Source of the DNA: Datura wrightii
Taxonomy: Eukaryota; Streptophyta; Magnoliopsida; Solanales; Solanaceae
Assembly (NCBI GenBank): GCA_035772735.1
Contig: JASDFA010000018.1
Location: 136,219,501-136,283,500 of the forward strand
DNA length: 64,000 nt
Direction: 5' to 3'
The number at the start of each line of letters is the position of its first letter. The first letter of the stretch is position 1. The notes below the pieces were generated by a model that made no database searches, was not told the DNA's origin, and worked only from the letters and a program-made list of their open reading frames with translations. Shown piece by piece: positions 36,051-47,449 of this stretch. Position numbers and translations under genes: made by a program.

Positions 36051-36976
36051 AATGTGTAGGTGTTGGAGACATGGCTCTGAGACTAGGATCCTAACGCTCC
36101 ACTCCTAGGCCTCGAAGATTGAGAACTACCTAATGAGGGTGCTGGAGGTCTCTATTGCAGCTGGGGGCCACTAACACCGCCTGACCTCTACTGGGAGTAC
36201 TCAAACTAACCCGTTCATTCCCGTTTACTGTACCTCTATATCTCCTTAAGTTTCACTGGATCTATTTGCTGTGCATGGAAAATTAGCATAGAGATGTTCA
36301 TTTCATTGATAAGCATGCCAATCCTGCACTCCTTGACTACCAGATTTGAAACTCCGTTCATGAACTTGAGCATGCAAGCCCTCGACCCAACAACTATTTC
36401 TGGAGCATACTTTGATAGTTGGATGAACTACAAGGCATACTCTTGCACTGTCATGTCATTCTACTCAAGTTCACAAACTCAGTGACCATAGCTTCCCTCA
36501 ATTTCCAAGGAAAGAATCTATCCAGGAATGCAGCCAAAAATGTGTCCCCACTTCACTAGGCCTGCGCCAACTCATCTCTCTTATTTCCACTGCTTATACC
36601 ATATCTGGGCCACTCCCTTCAACTGATAAGTAGCCAAATCTACACTTTCAATTAAGGTAACACCAATGATTTGGGTGATCTTCTGAACCTCATCAATGAA
36701 CTCCTGTATTAACTCGTGTACCTTAGACCTACGAAATGCTGGAGAGTTCATCCGAGTAAAATCTCGGACTCTGGTGGCAGCTGTAGAACCACTAGTATTA
36801 GTAGGTGTGATGGCCTACTGGTTGGCCTGGCTGGTCAACACTTGGGTGCAACTATATGGTAGCTCTGAATTCAGCAAGTGATACTTGATCATCTTGAGAG
36901 GCAGCTGGAGTTGGTGGGGCTTGTTGTTTGGCATTGCCAGCACTTCTTCCATTTCCTCCTCTAGGAGGCATCATCA
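36051..36976 (-). pseudogene. Second M3 gag copy, truncated
   Basis: A start region ATGATGCCTCCTAGAGGAGG (minus strand, about 36957-36976) encodes a typical MPPRGG gag N-terminus. The sequence matches the other M3 gag (53790-54749) through the capsid region and stops before the knuckle at about 36051. Confidence 0.7.
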
Positions 36977-37170
36977 ACTGAAAAGGGTAGAGCACGAGTT
37001 AGAAGGACATTTGAGAGACTAAAACTCTACGCATGATAAGAATGATGAAGAAAGGGAATTTTCCTTCAAAAGCCTCATAGCCTCACCATCAAAAGTGTGG
37101 TGCGCTTCACACCCATGAAAAGAAATCTACTTGACTCTGCTTTTAGACATCCTAGGAAACTCTAAACCTG

Positions 37171-37184
37171 ATGCTCTGATACCA
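37171..37184 (-). other. M3 primer binding site, tRNA-Met type (left copy)
   Basis: The minus strand reads TGGTATCAGAGCAT, an intact tRNA-Met primer match, next to the LTR at 37189. Confidence 0.75.
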
Positions 37185-37188
37185 TTTT

Positions 37189-39068
37189 TGTCACAATATG
37201 AGTCTACACCCTGGATGTGACATGGTGCTTCAGATCAATGTGACCCCAAGCAAACTAATGGCATAGCATAAATCAAAAAACCCTGAACTAATAAAAAATG
37301 CTAGTAAGCAGAAGCTAGTTAAAGCAATAACCAAATAACCATATACTAAGTAATAAAGAGCATCTGATAAAATTACTAATATTTCCTCAAATTTTGAGAC
37401 TCAAACTAAATTTAAGATACACTATCTAAATGCCTTCAAAAAGAACTAAGGAGTTGCTAGGACAAACCCCCAGCTAACTCTATCGTCTGAGACAAAAATT
37501 TTAATAACAAAGCTGAAAATGAAACTCCGGCCCTCGGCAAATGACGACTCACCACTTTCAGGCTGCTAGAAATCACTGGGAGGAAATACCTGCGGTGTTA
37601 AGGCTGTCTACCTGAGCCTATATCATAAAACAATATTGCACATCGAAATATGCGAGCAGTACTTGGAATGTATTGAGTATCTGAGATGTAATTAAAACAT
37701 AATTTATACTGAAGACTTCTAAACTGAATTAAAATAACCTGCAACACCTCTATCTAAAATCAAAAATTCTGCAAATAGTCCGACATATATGGGAATACTT
37801 TAAGAACTAATAAGTTGAATTAGAATCATAAGCATATCTTGAAATCTAATAGACTAGACTAGACTGAGAACTCTGATTGTACTAGACTATGGGATAGCCT
37901 ATAACCGACATATAATTATGTGAGCTAGACATGGAGCTTGATGTATACACCTCATCGAAGAGAGCCCATTGTACCTTCCTAAGGTATAGTGGCTGAGCTG
38001 TGTGATCACTATCTGGGGCCCATTTGGGCTAATAACCTACAGTGACATGTAGTTATGGAAACCTGAATGTGCTGAACACCAGCCTTCCTGGTGCTAAGTA
38101 TTACTCCCAATGAAAACCTTCTTATATCTAGTTGTGTTGATAGATCGAAACTGATGTCCTAAGACTATGTCAAAACTACTTATCAGGAAGTGTTCTGAGA
38201 ATCTAAAGATCATAAAGAAACTATGTTCTAAGACCTTTTAGATCTGTTTTATCTAAAAGTGTCATAACGGTCTAAAAAACAACGAACATAAGGATAAACT
38301 AATACTACGAAATATACTGAGTACTGATAATATCACTGAGACTAAACATACTAAAAGCATTAACTTTCCTTCAAAGCATCTGTGCTAAAATTCATAATTC
38401 AAGTGAAAGCATCATGATAATATAATATTTCTATATGAATTCTAAATTTTGTAGTTTTTATTCAAAAATAATTTTAAAGATCAGGGATAGGAAAGCAAAC
38501 TTTGTGAATGAAACCAAGATATGAATTTCAGGGAGTTATAGTCATGAAATCTTAAAGCATCATCAAGAATAAGGAATTCTTAAGCAGACTGAAAAACCCT
38601 AGTTTCTAATTCTCTATAGGGTAGGAAATCATAATGTTTTGAATAGCTTCTGGATAACCCCCAACGGGCTAACAGAACGACCCATCATTTCAAACAACAG
38701 GTCATTGTTTCAAAACATTGTCACTGGAGGGATTTCTATCCCATTCTGGATTTCTTCCAACAACTCCTTGTGATTATTCGTTACACCAAACGATGACTCT
38801 TCATCTAGCTTGTTCCTTGGAAGATAGATTTGACAGGTTTACGGAATGTTAGATAAAACAATGACCCATTACTTGCAGCAACGGGTCATTGTATTGCTCA
38901 TTGAATTTAGGGAAGGAATCTGCGCTGACAATGACTCAGATAACGGGTCATTGTTACTAATAACGACTCGTTGTGGTTGAGTCATTCTGAGATAAAATTT
39001 TCTGGTCTTTTTCTCTAGTTTCTCATTCCAAGACTAGGTTTTTTCTAAGGAACATTTGGGGTGTTACA
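37189..39068 (-). repeat. Full-length M3 LTR
   Basis: 1880 bp, TGTCACAATA to GTGTTACA in plus orientation. Its right part (about 38650-39000) holds a cluster of AACGGGTCATT/AACGACTCGTT motifs. Confidence 0.8.
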
Positions 39069-40585
39069 ATATCTTACCCTTAGTAATATTCTTCCTCGAA
39101 AGAAGGCTAAGTAAGCTGAAAGACTAGGGGAAAGAGATAAAATTCCAAACTGAAGACTATAAGCTGATTACTGTAGGAGTGACTAACTCAAAACATAGGT
39201 AGACATACAAACTGTGTTATGCAACTAGATTTCACACTAAAACATGAATAGAGCTGATGAGTATGGAGCTGAATAGTGTATTGAGGAGGAATTTAGTTCT
39301 TGATGTTGAAACTGAGCCGGAAGGGAATAGGTGAGGGTATTTAGCCATCATATCTTCTTATTCTTCCCATGTAGCTCCGTCAACTAGCTGTTTCCTCCAT
39401 AAAACCTTTACTGAAGCGACCTTTTTGTTCCTCAGCTTACGAACCGGATGGTCTAAGATTTGAACTGAATCTTTTTCATAAGAGAGACTATCCTTTACAC
39501 CAACAATCTCTAGAGGCACTACTAAGGTCGAATCACTAATGCATTTCTTTAACAAGGACACAACGATGACTAGGTGCACCGATGCTAACTCTGCAGGCAA
39601 CTCCAACTCATAAGCCATATTTCTAAAGAGTCTCGAGATTCTATAAGGACCAATATATCCAGGACTTAGCTTTCCTTTTTTCTTGAATCTCATCACCCCT
39701 TTCATAGGTGAAATTTTCAATATATCCACTTATCCACAACAAACTCTAACTCCGTTCTTCTTATATCTACGTACCATTTCTGTTGGCTTTGAGGTGTTTT
39801 CAGCTATTCCCTAATAAGCTGAACCTTCTGCATGGCCTCATGTACTAATTCAGGTCCTATTAATGTAGCTTCACCAACCTTAAACCACCCTATGGGAGAT
39901 CTACACGTCCTACCATATAATTCCTTGAAGGGGCCATTTGAATATTGGAGTAGTAGTTCTTGTATACAAATTCAATGAGAGATAGGTGGTCATCCCAACT
40001 TCCCTTGAAATTGATCACACAAGCCCTCAATATATCCTCTATAGTCTGAATGGTCCATTCATCCTGGCTATCTGTTTGTAGGTGAATATTTGTGTTAATC
40101 TTGACTTGAGTACCAAGTCCTTTCGGAAATGACATATAGAAGTCTGAGGTGAATTGAGTAGCCCTATTTGAAATAGACAAGGGAACTCCATTCAATATGA
40201 ATAACTCCCAGATGTATATTCTCACATAATCCTCTGCTGAATCTGTGGTGTTAACTGGTAGGAAATGTGTTGACTTAGTCATCCAGTCTACAACCATCCA
40301 AATTGAGACATGTTGTTAGTGCGTACGAAGTAGACCTGTAATGAAGTCCATGTTCACATCTTCCTACTTCCAAGTAGGAATGCTAATATCCTAAGTCATA
40401 CCCCTAGGTCTCTTATGTTCAAGCTTGACCTTTTGGTAATTTGGACACTCAACCACAAACTCTACAATACCCTTCTTCATGCCATTCTACCAGTAGACTT
40501 CCTGTACATCACGGTACATCTTGCTGGAACTTGGGTGGATAGAGTACCTAGGGCTGTGAGCTTCTGTTAGTATTTGCTGCCTTAA
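39069..40585 (-). pseudogene. M3 integrase with chromodomain-type tail
   Basis: The tail at 39358-39729 has KKGKLSPGYIGPY and a GATWEE end, and the core at 39890-40297 has VVDWMTKSTHFLPV. The second catalytic Asp is replaced (SISNRATQF where SDRG is usual), and the third motif is degraded (HLQTDSQDEWTIQTIED). The zinc region lies near 40430-40560. Dead copy. Confidence 0.8.
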
Positions 40586-41460
40586 ATTGTCTACACCGGG
40601 AATACAAAACCTGCCCTAATAATGGAGCACACCATCTCCCTTTTTGAGAATGCTTCCACCTCTTTATGTAGGACTACTTCCTTCAACCTGAGTAGAATTT
40701 GGTCTTCATCCTCGTTTGACTTAACCTCCATCACCCGGGAGGATTCAGACCCGCTCTGGACTACAAATCCACCTTTTGCTGAGTCAACCAATAGGACTCC
40801 TAGCAAGTCTATGAACATCTCTAACTAGCACTTTCTTATCATCCTCAAAATGACCAACAGTCCCCATAGATAATCTGCTGAGAGCATCATCCACTATGTT
40901 GGCCTTACCCTAGTGGTACAAGCGCTCATGTCGTAGTCTTTCAACAACTATAACCACCTTCTCTAATGCAGATTTAGGTCCTTCTGACCGAACACATACT
41001 GTAGGCTCATGTGGTCTATAAAAACATCCATATTAACCCCATAAATATAGTGCCTACAAATCTCCAAGGCAAATACTATAGTTTCCTGCTCGGGATCATG
41101 AGCCGAATAGTTCTTATCATGAACCTTGAGTTGTCTAGAGGCAAAAGCTATTACATTACCATCATACATATGAACACAACCAAGGCCAATTTTGGAGGCA
41201 TCACAGTAGATCACAAACCCATCTAAACTTTCTGGCAAAGATAGAACCGGGGTTGTAGAGTCGACTCTTCAACTTATAAAAGTGCTTCTCACATGCATCA
41301 GACCACTTAAACTTCACCTTGTTTTGAGTTAATCATGTCAAAAGAGAGGCAATGGAGGAGAGAACTTCTACAAACCATTTGTAATAACTGGTTAGGCCAT
41401 GAAACATCGGATGTCTGACAGAGAAGTGGGTCTGGGTTAGTCCTTAAAAGCCGCTATCTG
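40586..41460 (-). pseudogene. M3 RNase H region, tandem copy 1
   Basis: Contains an RNase H frame (40963-41238) with YCDASKIGLGC, KNYSAHDPEQETIVFALEIC and DHMSLQYVF. It is repeated at 41467-42345, at an offset of about 881 bp. Confidence 0.8.
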
Positions 41461-41466
41461 TTGTGG

Positions 41467-42345
41467 ATTGTTTACACCGAGAATACACAAACTGCCCTAA
41501 TAATGGAGCACACCATCTCCCCTTTGGAGAATGCTTCCACCTCTTTCTTTAAGACTACTTCCTTCAACCTGAGTAGAATTGGGTCTTCATCTTTCTTTGA
41601 CTTAACCTCCACCACCCGGGAGGATTCAAACCCGCTTTGGACTACAAATCCACCTTCCGCTGAGTAAACCCACTGGACTCCTAACCTAACTCAGTCTATG
41701 AACATCTCTACCTAGCACTTTCTTATTATCCTCAACATGAGCAACACTCCCCATAGAAAATCTGCTAAGAGCATCATCCACTATGTTGGCCTTACCCTGG
41801 TGGTACAAGACGCTCATGCCATAGTCTTTCAACAACTATAACCACCTTCTCTGATGCAGATTTAGGTCCTTCTGATTGAACACATACTGTAGACTCTTGT
41901 AGTCTATAAAAACATACACATGAACCCCATAAATTTAGTGTCTCTAAATCTCCAATGAAAACACTACCGCCGCCCTCTCGAGATCATGAGTCGAATAGTT
42001 CTGATCATGAACATTGACTTATCTTGAGGCATAAGCTATTACCTTACCATGATACATATGAATACAACCACGGCCAGCTCTGGAGGCATCATAGTAGATC
42101 ACAAACTCGTCTGAACCTTCAGGTAGAGTCAAAACTTGGGTTGTAGAGTCGATTCTTCAATTCTAAAAGCTCATCTCACATGCATCAGAACGTTGAAACT
42201 TCACCTTATTTTGAGTTAATTAAGCCAAAGGAGAGGCAATGAAGGAGAACCCTTATATGAACCATTTTTAATAACTGCCTAGGCTCAAGAAACTTCTGAT
42301 GTCTGATGGAGAAGTGGGTCTAGGCTAGTCCTTAAAAACCGCTTT
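41467..42345 (-). pseudogene. M3 RNase H region, tandem copy 2
   Basis: A direct repeat of copy 1 with many substitutions. Shared landmarks include TACACCG...ACTGCCCTAATAATGGAGCA at the start and AGTGGGTCT...TAGTCCTTAAAA at the end. Copy 2 runs on into RT at 42346, so it is the copy in the normal position relative to RT. Confidence 0.8.
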
Positions 42346-42762
42346 TTGAGGATCCAACTGAATACCCTCACCAGAGACCACATTACAGAGGAATGCAACT
42401 CATTTCAACCAAAATTCACACTTGCTAAATTTAGCGAACAATTGGAAGTCCCTTGAGAGTCAGAAAAACTATTCTCAGATGTTCTGTATGCTCCTCTTCT
42501 ATTCTAGAGTAAACTAGAATATCACCTACAAAGACAATAATGAACATGTCTGGGTATGGATTGAATACCCTGTTCATCAAATATGTAAAAGCTGAAGGAG
42601 CATTGGTATGTGCAAAATACATAACTGCGAATTTGTAGTTACCATACCAAATCTTGAAGGATATTATTGAAATGTCACATTCTATGACCCTAAGTTGGAT
42701 GTACTTGGTTCTGAGATCTACCTTTGAAATACAACCAGGTCCCTGAATTTGATTGAACAAGT
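42346..42762 (-). pseudogene. M3 RT palm
   Basis: The frame 42431-42760 has GCISKVDLRTKYIQLR, TNAPSAFTYLMNRVF and MFIIVFVGDILVYSR. The usual DD pair of the catalytic box is GD, so this copy has lost an essential Asp. RT continues beyond element C at 52759. Confidence 0.85.
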
Positions 42763-44227
42763 TGATCTTGGGCAGATTTATATGCCCAAGTGATACTCAA
42801 ACGTATCATTTTTACCTTGTTTGTTGTGCAATGTGTATATAATATCATGTATTTGTTAATAAAATGCGAATTTATACTAACCAACATGATTAGCATTTGT
42901 TTTGCAGGATAATGTGATTTTTAAGAGCTAAAATGCGTGTTGGAACTATGTCGGAGTTGGACTGGGATGCGAGCGTGGAAAAGACCTTGGATGGCACATT
43001 TTACACTGGCTCCGCGATGGAGCCGTGCCACGCTGCCATCGCGGTAGCACACTGCCTGGAGAGGAAATTAATTGGCAGATTCCAGTGAGGCCTCGCGACA
43101 GCTCCGTGGCACGAAGACAGGACTCTACGATGGCCTCCGTGCCACGTTGAGGCCAATTATCCGGACCCTGCAATTTCCAGAGAGGGTCCGCGTCCACGCT
43201 GTGTCACGGAGGCAGTGCTCCGCGTTGGCCTCCGTGACACGTTGCTTGTTATTCCGGGAAAAATTTCCCACTAGTATAAATAGCACACTTAGGTTTATTT
43301 TTAATTAGTTTTTTAGTTTTTAGACTAAGTTCAGAAGTGGAGAGCAGGAACGTGGGTTTGGGGCAGTTGAAGAATAGAAAAGCTAAGAGTTTTCTTCTCT
43401 TCCTTTCTTCTTTCCTTCAATTGTATGCATGATTTACACTCATTTTAGGATGATTAATCCAAGAATGAGTGGCTAATTCCCTTCTTTGCTGAGGTGTTGA
43501 ACTTGTGTAATGAATTTTGGTGATAATTGATATGGTTTCTTCTTCTTCTTGCATGTTGTTCTATTAATTCTTGTGCTTACTACATTATTGATTGGCCACC
43601 ATTAATGTACATCTAAAAAGTCCAATTTCACTCGAGAGAGCACGAAATTGGAAAGTTGTGAATTAATAGGGTATTGTTCTTAACTTGATTTGGGAAAATT
43701 GGGTTTTGATGTGCTTTCTTGATAGAAATATACTTGAAAGCCGTATTAGTCAATTTAGGAACCGGAATTGTAGTGCTAGGTCATGAATTGTATTTGATCA
43801 CAGAAATGTAGACAGATGGTTTATGATTCTAAAGTGAAATTAAATACGAAAGTTTTAATTTCTAGGCAACGTTCTTGGCTAGCAACATGAAGAAGAGGAT
43901 GACTAAATTATCATGATTATCAAGTTCATTACTCGTTCTTAACCTTGGCATGTGCTTATCCATTGTATAAATTCTAAAGTAAATAGTTGTTATTAATTGT
44001 AGCATATAAATAGTTTAGAAACAAAAACTCACTCAACTCTTGGTTGGATTGTTGTTAACATAGTTAGGGATAGAATAGAAATATAGTAAACTAGGCAGTT
44101 TTACATATCTAGAGCAGCCTCCTTGGATCGATACTTGGCTACTTAGCCACTTTATTACTTGTTTGACCACGTGCACTTGCGTGTCGGTTGATAATATATA
44201 ATACCAACCCGAACAGCAGACCGAACA
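42763..44227 (+). repeat. 5' LTR of element C
   Basis: 1465 bp, TGATCTTGGG to CCGAACA. Terminal hairpin arms CTTGGGCA/TGCCCAAG are followed by GATAC/GTATC. Dyad units at about 43009-43055 (arms CGCGATGG/CCATCGCG), 43085-43150 and 43185-43246. TATA box 43275-43283. Confidence 0.93.
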
Positions 44228-44233
44228 AGTTCT

Positions 44234-44251
44234 TGGCGCCGTTGCCGGGGA
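44234..44251 (+). other. Primer binding site, tRNA-Asp (C)
   Basis: TGGCGCCGTTGCCGGGGA, a full 18-base match to the complement of the plant tRNA-Asp 3' end as I know it; the standard Athila primer. Confidence 0.85.
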
Positions 44252-44391
44252 GGCTAGGCGATTTGTAAAATTGTGTTTAGTGTAAATTTGCTGTATTTGT
44301 ATTTTTATTTTCTTAAGTGTTAACAACTTGGTCTTAGCCTGTATTTTAAAGATTTTTATTTCTGTGAACACTGGCAAGGGACAAGGAGCTG

Positions 44392-45897
44392 GTGGAATCT
44401 TACTTAGAGCCAGAACGTGAATTGCACAGTCAACGTAGAGAAGCTCTTCGGAAGAAGCTGCAGTTGCTTAAACAGTCTATGATGGAGCAACCAAATCCAC
44501 CAGTTGTGCGGGCTGTGTTAGTGCCTGAGGAAGTAGCAGCCAGGCCAGTTCGCGAGGTGGCAATCCCACACGCTAATAATGTACATTCCAGCATCCGCAA
44601 ACCAGAGCCTGGAAGGAGATTTGAGTTAAAGCAAAATATGGTGCAACTTTTGCACACTAGCGGGCAGTTTACCAGTCTCCCTCACGAAGATCCGCAACAA
44701 CATCTCCAGAACTTTTTGGAGATAAGTGACACTTACATACCCGCTGGAGTGTCACCTGATTATGTTCGGCTCACCTTATTTCCATTTTCCTTACTGGGTG
44801 AAGCCAAGAGGTGGTTAAAAGCTGAACCACCCAACTCTATATCAACGTGGGATGATCTTGCAAGGAAGTTTTTGATCAGATTTTTCCCTTCAGGTAAAAC
44901 AGCTAAACTTAGAAGTCAGATTCTAAGTTTTAAACAGAGGGAAGGAGAAAATCTTTATCAAGCCTGGGAAAGATTCAAGTCCATGTTGTGGGATTGTCCT
45001 CATCATCATCAGTCAAATGAGGTGTTGGTCCACACTTTTATTGAGGGTTTGGAACCCCACACTAAAATTTTGTTAGACTCAGCAGCTGGAGGGCAAGCGC
45101 TGGAGAAGACTTATGAGGAGCTGTACACTTTGCTCAACCGAATTTCACAAGGCAATCCGGAATGGAATGCAGATTCTTCAAGAGGTGGAGCAAGGAAAGC
45201 AGCGGGAGTGCTTGAAGTGGATGGATTCACAGCTACCACTGCACAGATAGCTGCTTTGCAAAATCAGTTAAACACTCACTTCAGCAATATGAATTTGAAC
45301 CAGCCGTCAGCCTCAGTCAATGCAGTCCAACAGATGTGGTGTGAAGTGTGTGGTAGTAGTGAGCATTCAGCTGAATGCTGTGGTGCAAATCCTGATTCTG
45401 TCAACTTTGTGGGCAATGCACAGAGGAATCAACAGCAGTTTGGCGGTGGCTACAACTCGAATTGGAGGAATCATCAAAATTTTTCGTGGGGTAGCAACAA
45501 TCAACAAGGTCAAGGTTCAGGGCAGGGTATGCACAGAAACCAAGGAGGGCAACAAGGCTATCAGAATCAGTTCAGAAATCACAATGCCCCTCCTCCACCA
45601 CCATCACCGACTATTGAGGAAATGTTCAAGACCATGATTGCCAACCAGGCACAATTGCAGGCTGACTATGTCAAATTGGCAACCGAAGTAAAGAACAATC
45701 AATTGGCAACCAAGGCTCTTGAATATCAGTTTGGGCAATTTGCTAGTGCCCAAAATACTAGACCAAGGGGAGGACTACCTAGCGACACGGATCCCAATCC
45801 TAAGCAGGTGAATGCAGTGACCACGAGGAGTGGTTTACAATTAAAGGAGGTGGAACCGGAAAGACCGCCTCAGAAGTTAGGAGCAGCAGATGTTTAG
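44392..45897 (+). CDS. gag: Element C Gag (capsid and nucleocapsid), ends at a nonsense codon before the protease
   Basis: 501 codons. The N-terminus is charged, the Athila-type capsid domain spans about residues 75-235 (LTLFPFSLLGEAKRWL; FIEGLEPHTKILLDSAAGGQ), a CCHC knuckle CEVCGSSEHSAECC lies at 317-330, then a Gln/Asn/Gly-rich and proline-rich linker. TAG at 45895-45897 replaces GAG seen in A and B, and the same frame continues into the protease, so gag-PR was one 790-residue polyprotein. No ATG precedes the conserved N-terminus: the frame opens after TGA 44365-44367, and the first ATG is about residue 27. CTG codons at 44371 and 44389 have strong initiation context. Gag would assemble particles and bind RNA. 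Confidence 0.88.
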   Translation: MESYLEPERELHSQRREALRKKLQLLKQSMMEQPNPPVVRAVLVPEEVAARPVREVAIPHANNVHSSIRKPEPGRRFELKQNMVQLLHTSGQFTSLPHEDPQQHLQNFLEISDTYIPAGVSPDYVRLTLFPFSLLGEAKRWLKAEPPNSISTWDDLARKFLIRFFPSGKTAKLRSQILSFKQREGENLYQAWERFKSMLWDCPHHHQSNEVLVHTFIEGLEPHTKILLDSAAGGQALEKTYEELYTLLNRISQGNPEWNADSSRGGARKAAGVLEVDGFTATTAQIAALQNQLNTHFSNMNLNQPSASVNAVQQMWCEVCGSSEHSAECCGANPDSVNFVGNAQRNQQQFGGGYNSNWRNHQNFSWGSNNQQGQGSGQGMHRNQGGQQGYQNQFRNHNAPPPPPSPTIEEMFKTMIANQAQLQADYVKLATEVKNNQLATKALEYQFGQFASAQNTRPRGGLPSDTDPNPKQVNAVTTRSGLQLKEVEPERPPQKLGAADV

Positions 45898-46764
45898 GGA
45901 GAACAAACCTCAGATACGGGGAAGACCAAAGAAGCTGAACCAGCAAGGCCTCCACCCCCGTTCCCTCAACGACTTAAGAAACACAAGGAGGAGGCGTGTA
46001 TCCAGAAATTCATGGAGGTACTTAAACAGGTACATGTTAACTTACCTCTTGTTGATGTCTTGCAGGGTTTGCCAAAATATGCGAAGTATATCAAAGACAT
46101 CGTGGCCAATAAAAGTCGCTTGACTGAGTATGCCACGGTGGCTTTAATGGAGGAATGCACATCCCGTATTCAGAACAGGTTGCCCACTAAACTGAAGGAT
46201 CCTGGAAGTTTTACTATCCAGCTAACGATTGGGCAAAGTATCCGAGCTCGTGGGTTATGCGACTTGGGGGCAAATATAAATCTGATGCCATCTTCGGTAT
46301 TCAGAAAGTTAGGACTAGGGAGCCCTAGACCTACAACAGTGATCTTGCAGCTAGCAGACAGGTCTTTAGCTAAGCCGGATGGCATTGTCGAGGATGTGCT
46401 AGTGCAGGTAGGCTCCCTCATTTTTCCGGTAGATTTCATTGTTCTGGATTTTGAACCAGATGCGGAAGTCCCATTTATTTTGGGACGACCCTTTTTGGCA
46501 ACCGGAAAGGCATTGATCGATGTAGTTGCGAGTCAACTCATAATGCGAGCACATGACAAGGTTGAGGTGTTCGATGTGTACAAGGCACCTAAGCTCCCGA
46601 CTGTCTATAAGGAACTCTCGGTGATCAACGTAATTGATCATGGGAATGTGAATGGATTGAGTGATCCCCGAGAGTTACTAGGTAGGCCACCAGACAAGGT
46701 TGAGAACTACTGGGGAGATGACCATGATCGGGTCAAATCGTCCATCTCCCTAGTAGACACTTGA
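45898..46764 (+). CDS. Element C retropepsin-like protease, C-terminal part of the gag-PR frame
   Basis: In frame with gag but separated by the TAG at 45895. Catalytic motif at 46261: DLGAN, where A and B have DLGAS; the Asp is kept. The second motif FILGRPFLATGKALID is intact. After the protease the frame runs only about 80 codons more and ends TGA 46762-46764; RT should follow but is absent. The deletion junction that removed pol probably lies between this tail and the hairpin at 46805. It would cleave Gag if made, which now requires readthrough. Confidence 0.85.
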   Translation, partial: GEQTSDTGKTKEAEPARPPPPFPQRLKKHKEEACIQKFMEVLKQVHVNLPLVDVLQGLPKYAKYIKDIVANKSRLTEYATVALMEECTSRIQNRLPTKLKDPGSFTIQLTIGQSIRARGLCDLGANINLMPSSVFRKLGLGSPRPTTVILQLADRSLAKPDGIVEDVLVQVGSLIFPVDFIVLDFEPDAEVPFILGRPFLATGKALIDVVASQLIMRAHDKVEVFDVYKAPKLPTVYKELSVINVIDHGNVNGLSDPRELLGRPPDKVENYWGDDHDRVKSSISLVDT

Positions 46765-46804
46765 GCATAAAGGTTGTCGAGCCGCGACGTTAAACCAGGC
46801 GCTG

Positions 46805-46822
46805 CACGGGAGGCAACCCGTG
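46805..46822 (+). other. Conserved hairpin after gag-PR (C)
   Basis: CACGGG-AGGCAA-CCCGTG, 41 bases after the stop; preceded by CGACGTTAAACCAGGCGCTG, which E also carries in nearly the same form. Confidence 0.78.
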
Positions 46823-47099
46823 AAAAATATTTTTTTCTTTTTATTTCTTTAGTGTAAAGTTTTTCTTTTATTTTATTTTCTTTTCTTTTTCTTGATTAGG
46901 CTTAGATTTGCATTTTATTTAGTAATTTTTTTTATTTAGTAATTTAGTAAATTTTTATTTTTTAGTAGGGAATCTATTCATTTAACCAATTTTTGTTTAG
47001 TGAGGTGATTTTCAGGTATACCGGAGGAAAAATACTTGGAATCGAGGAAACGAGGCGCGATATGAAAAATAAAATTTGATGGTGAAACAGAGCACTGGC

Positions 47100-47310
47100 G
47101 CATTGGCGCCGTGTCACGGAGGCAATGCTCCGCGTTACCCTCCGTGACACGTTGAAGGCAAATCTGGAATTTTTTAAAAAAATTCCAGTAAGCCAACGCG
47201 TTGGCTCCGTGTCAAGGAGGAGGGTCTCCGCGTTACCCTCCGTGACACGTTGCCCTTATCCCAGTGCCGGGTCACTCCGGATTTCCGGGTGACCCGCGTG
47301 TTTCCTTTAA
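47100..47310 (+). promoter_or_regulatory. Candidate internal promoter module upstream of ORF2 (C)
   Basis: Two dyad units (about 47107-47156 and 47205-47254, the second reading CTCCGTGTCAAGGAG) are followed by GGGTCACTCCGG/CCGGGTGACCCGCG and then TTTAAATAAACC, a weak TATA-like site at about 47306. A C-rich leader runs to the donor at 47450. Confidence 0.5.
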
Positions 47311-47449
47311 ATAAACCCCCGATTTTCGCCCATTTTTCCCCATTCCCTCTATCCTCCGCGACCAAACACCCATTCCCCTACCCCCAAGCTCCGTGCCACG
47401 TTAATAGGCAAGGAAAACGTCAAGTTTTGGTTGATTCTTCAATTCCAAG

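Noticed and set aside
45895..45897. Programmed stop-codon readthrough between gag and protease in C
   Set aside because: A and B have a sense codon (GAG) here and the following bases do not match the known leaky plant context, so a plain nonsense mutation is simpler.
46765..47100. Possible RT remnant between gag-PR and the internal promoter module
   Set aside because: I read this interval for RT and integrase motifs in A, B and C and found none; it is T-rich noncoding DNA after the hairpin.
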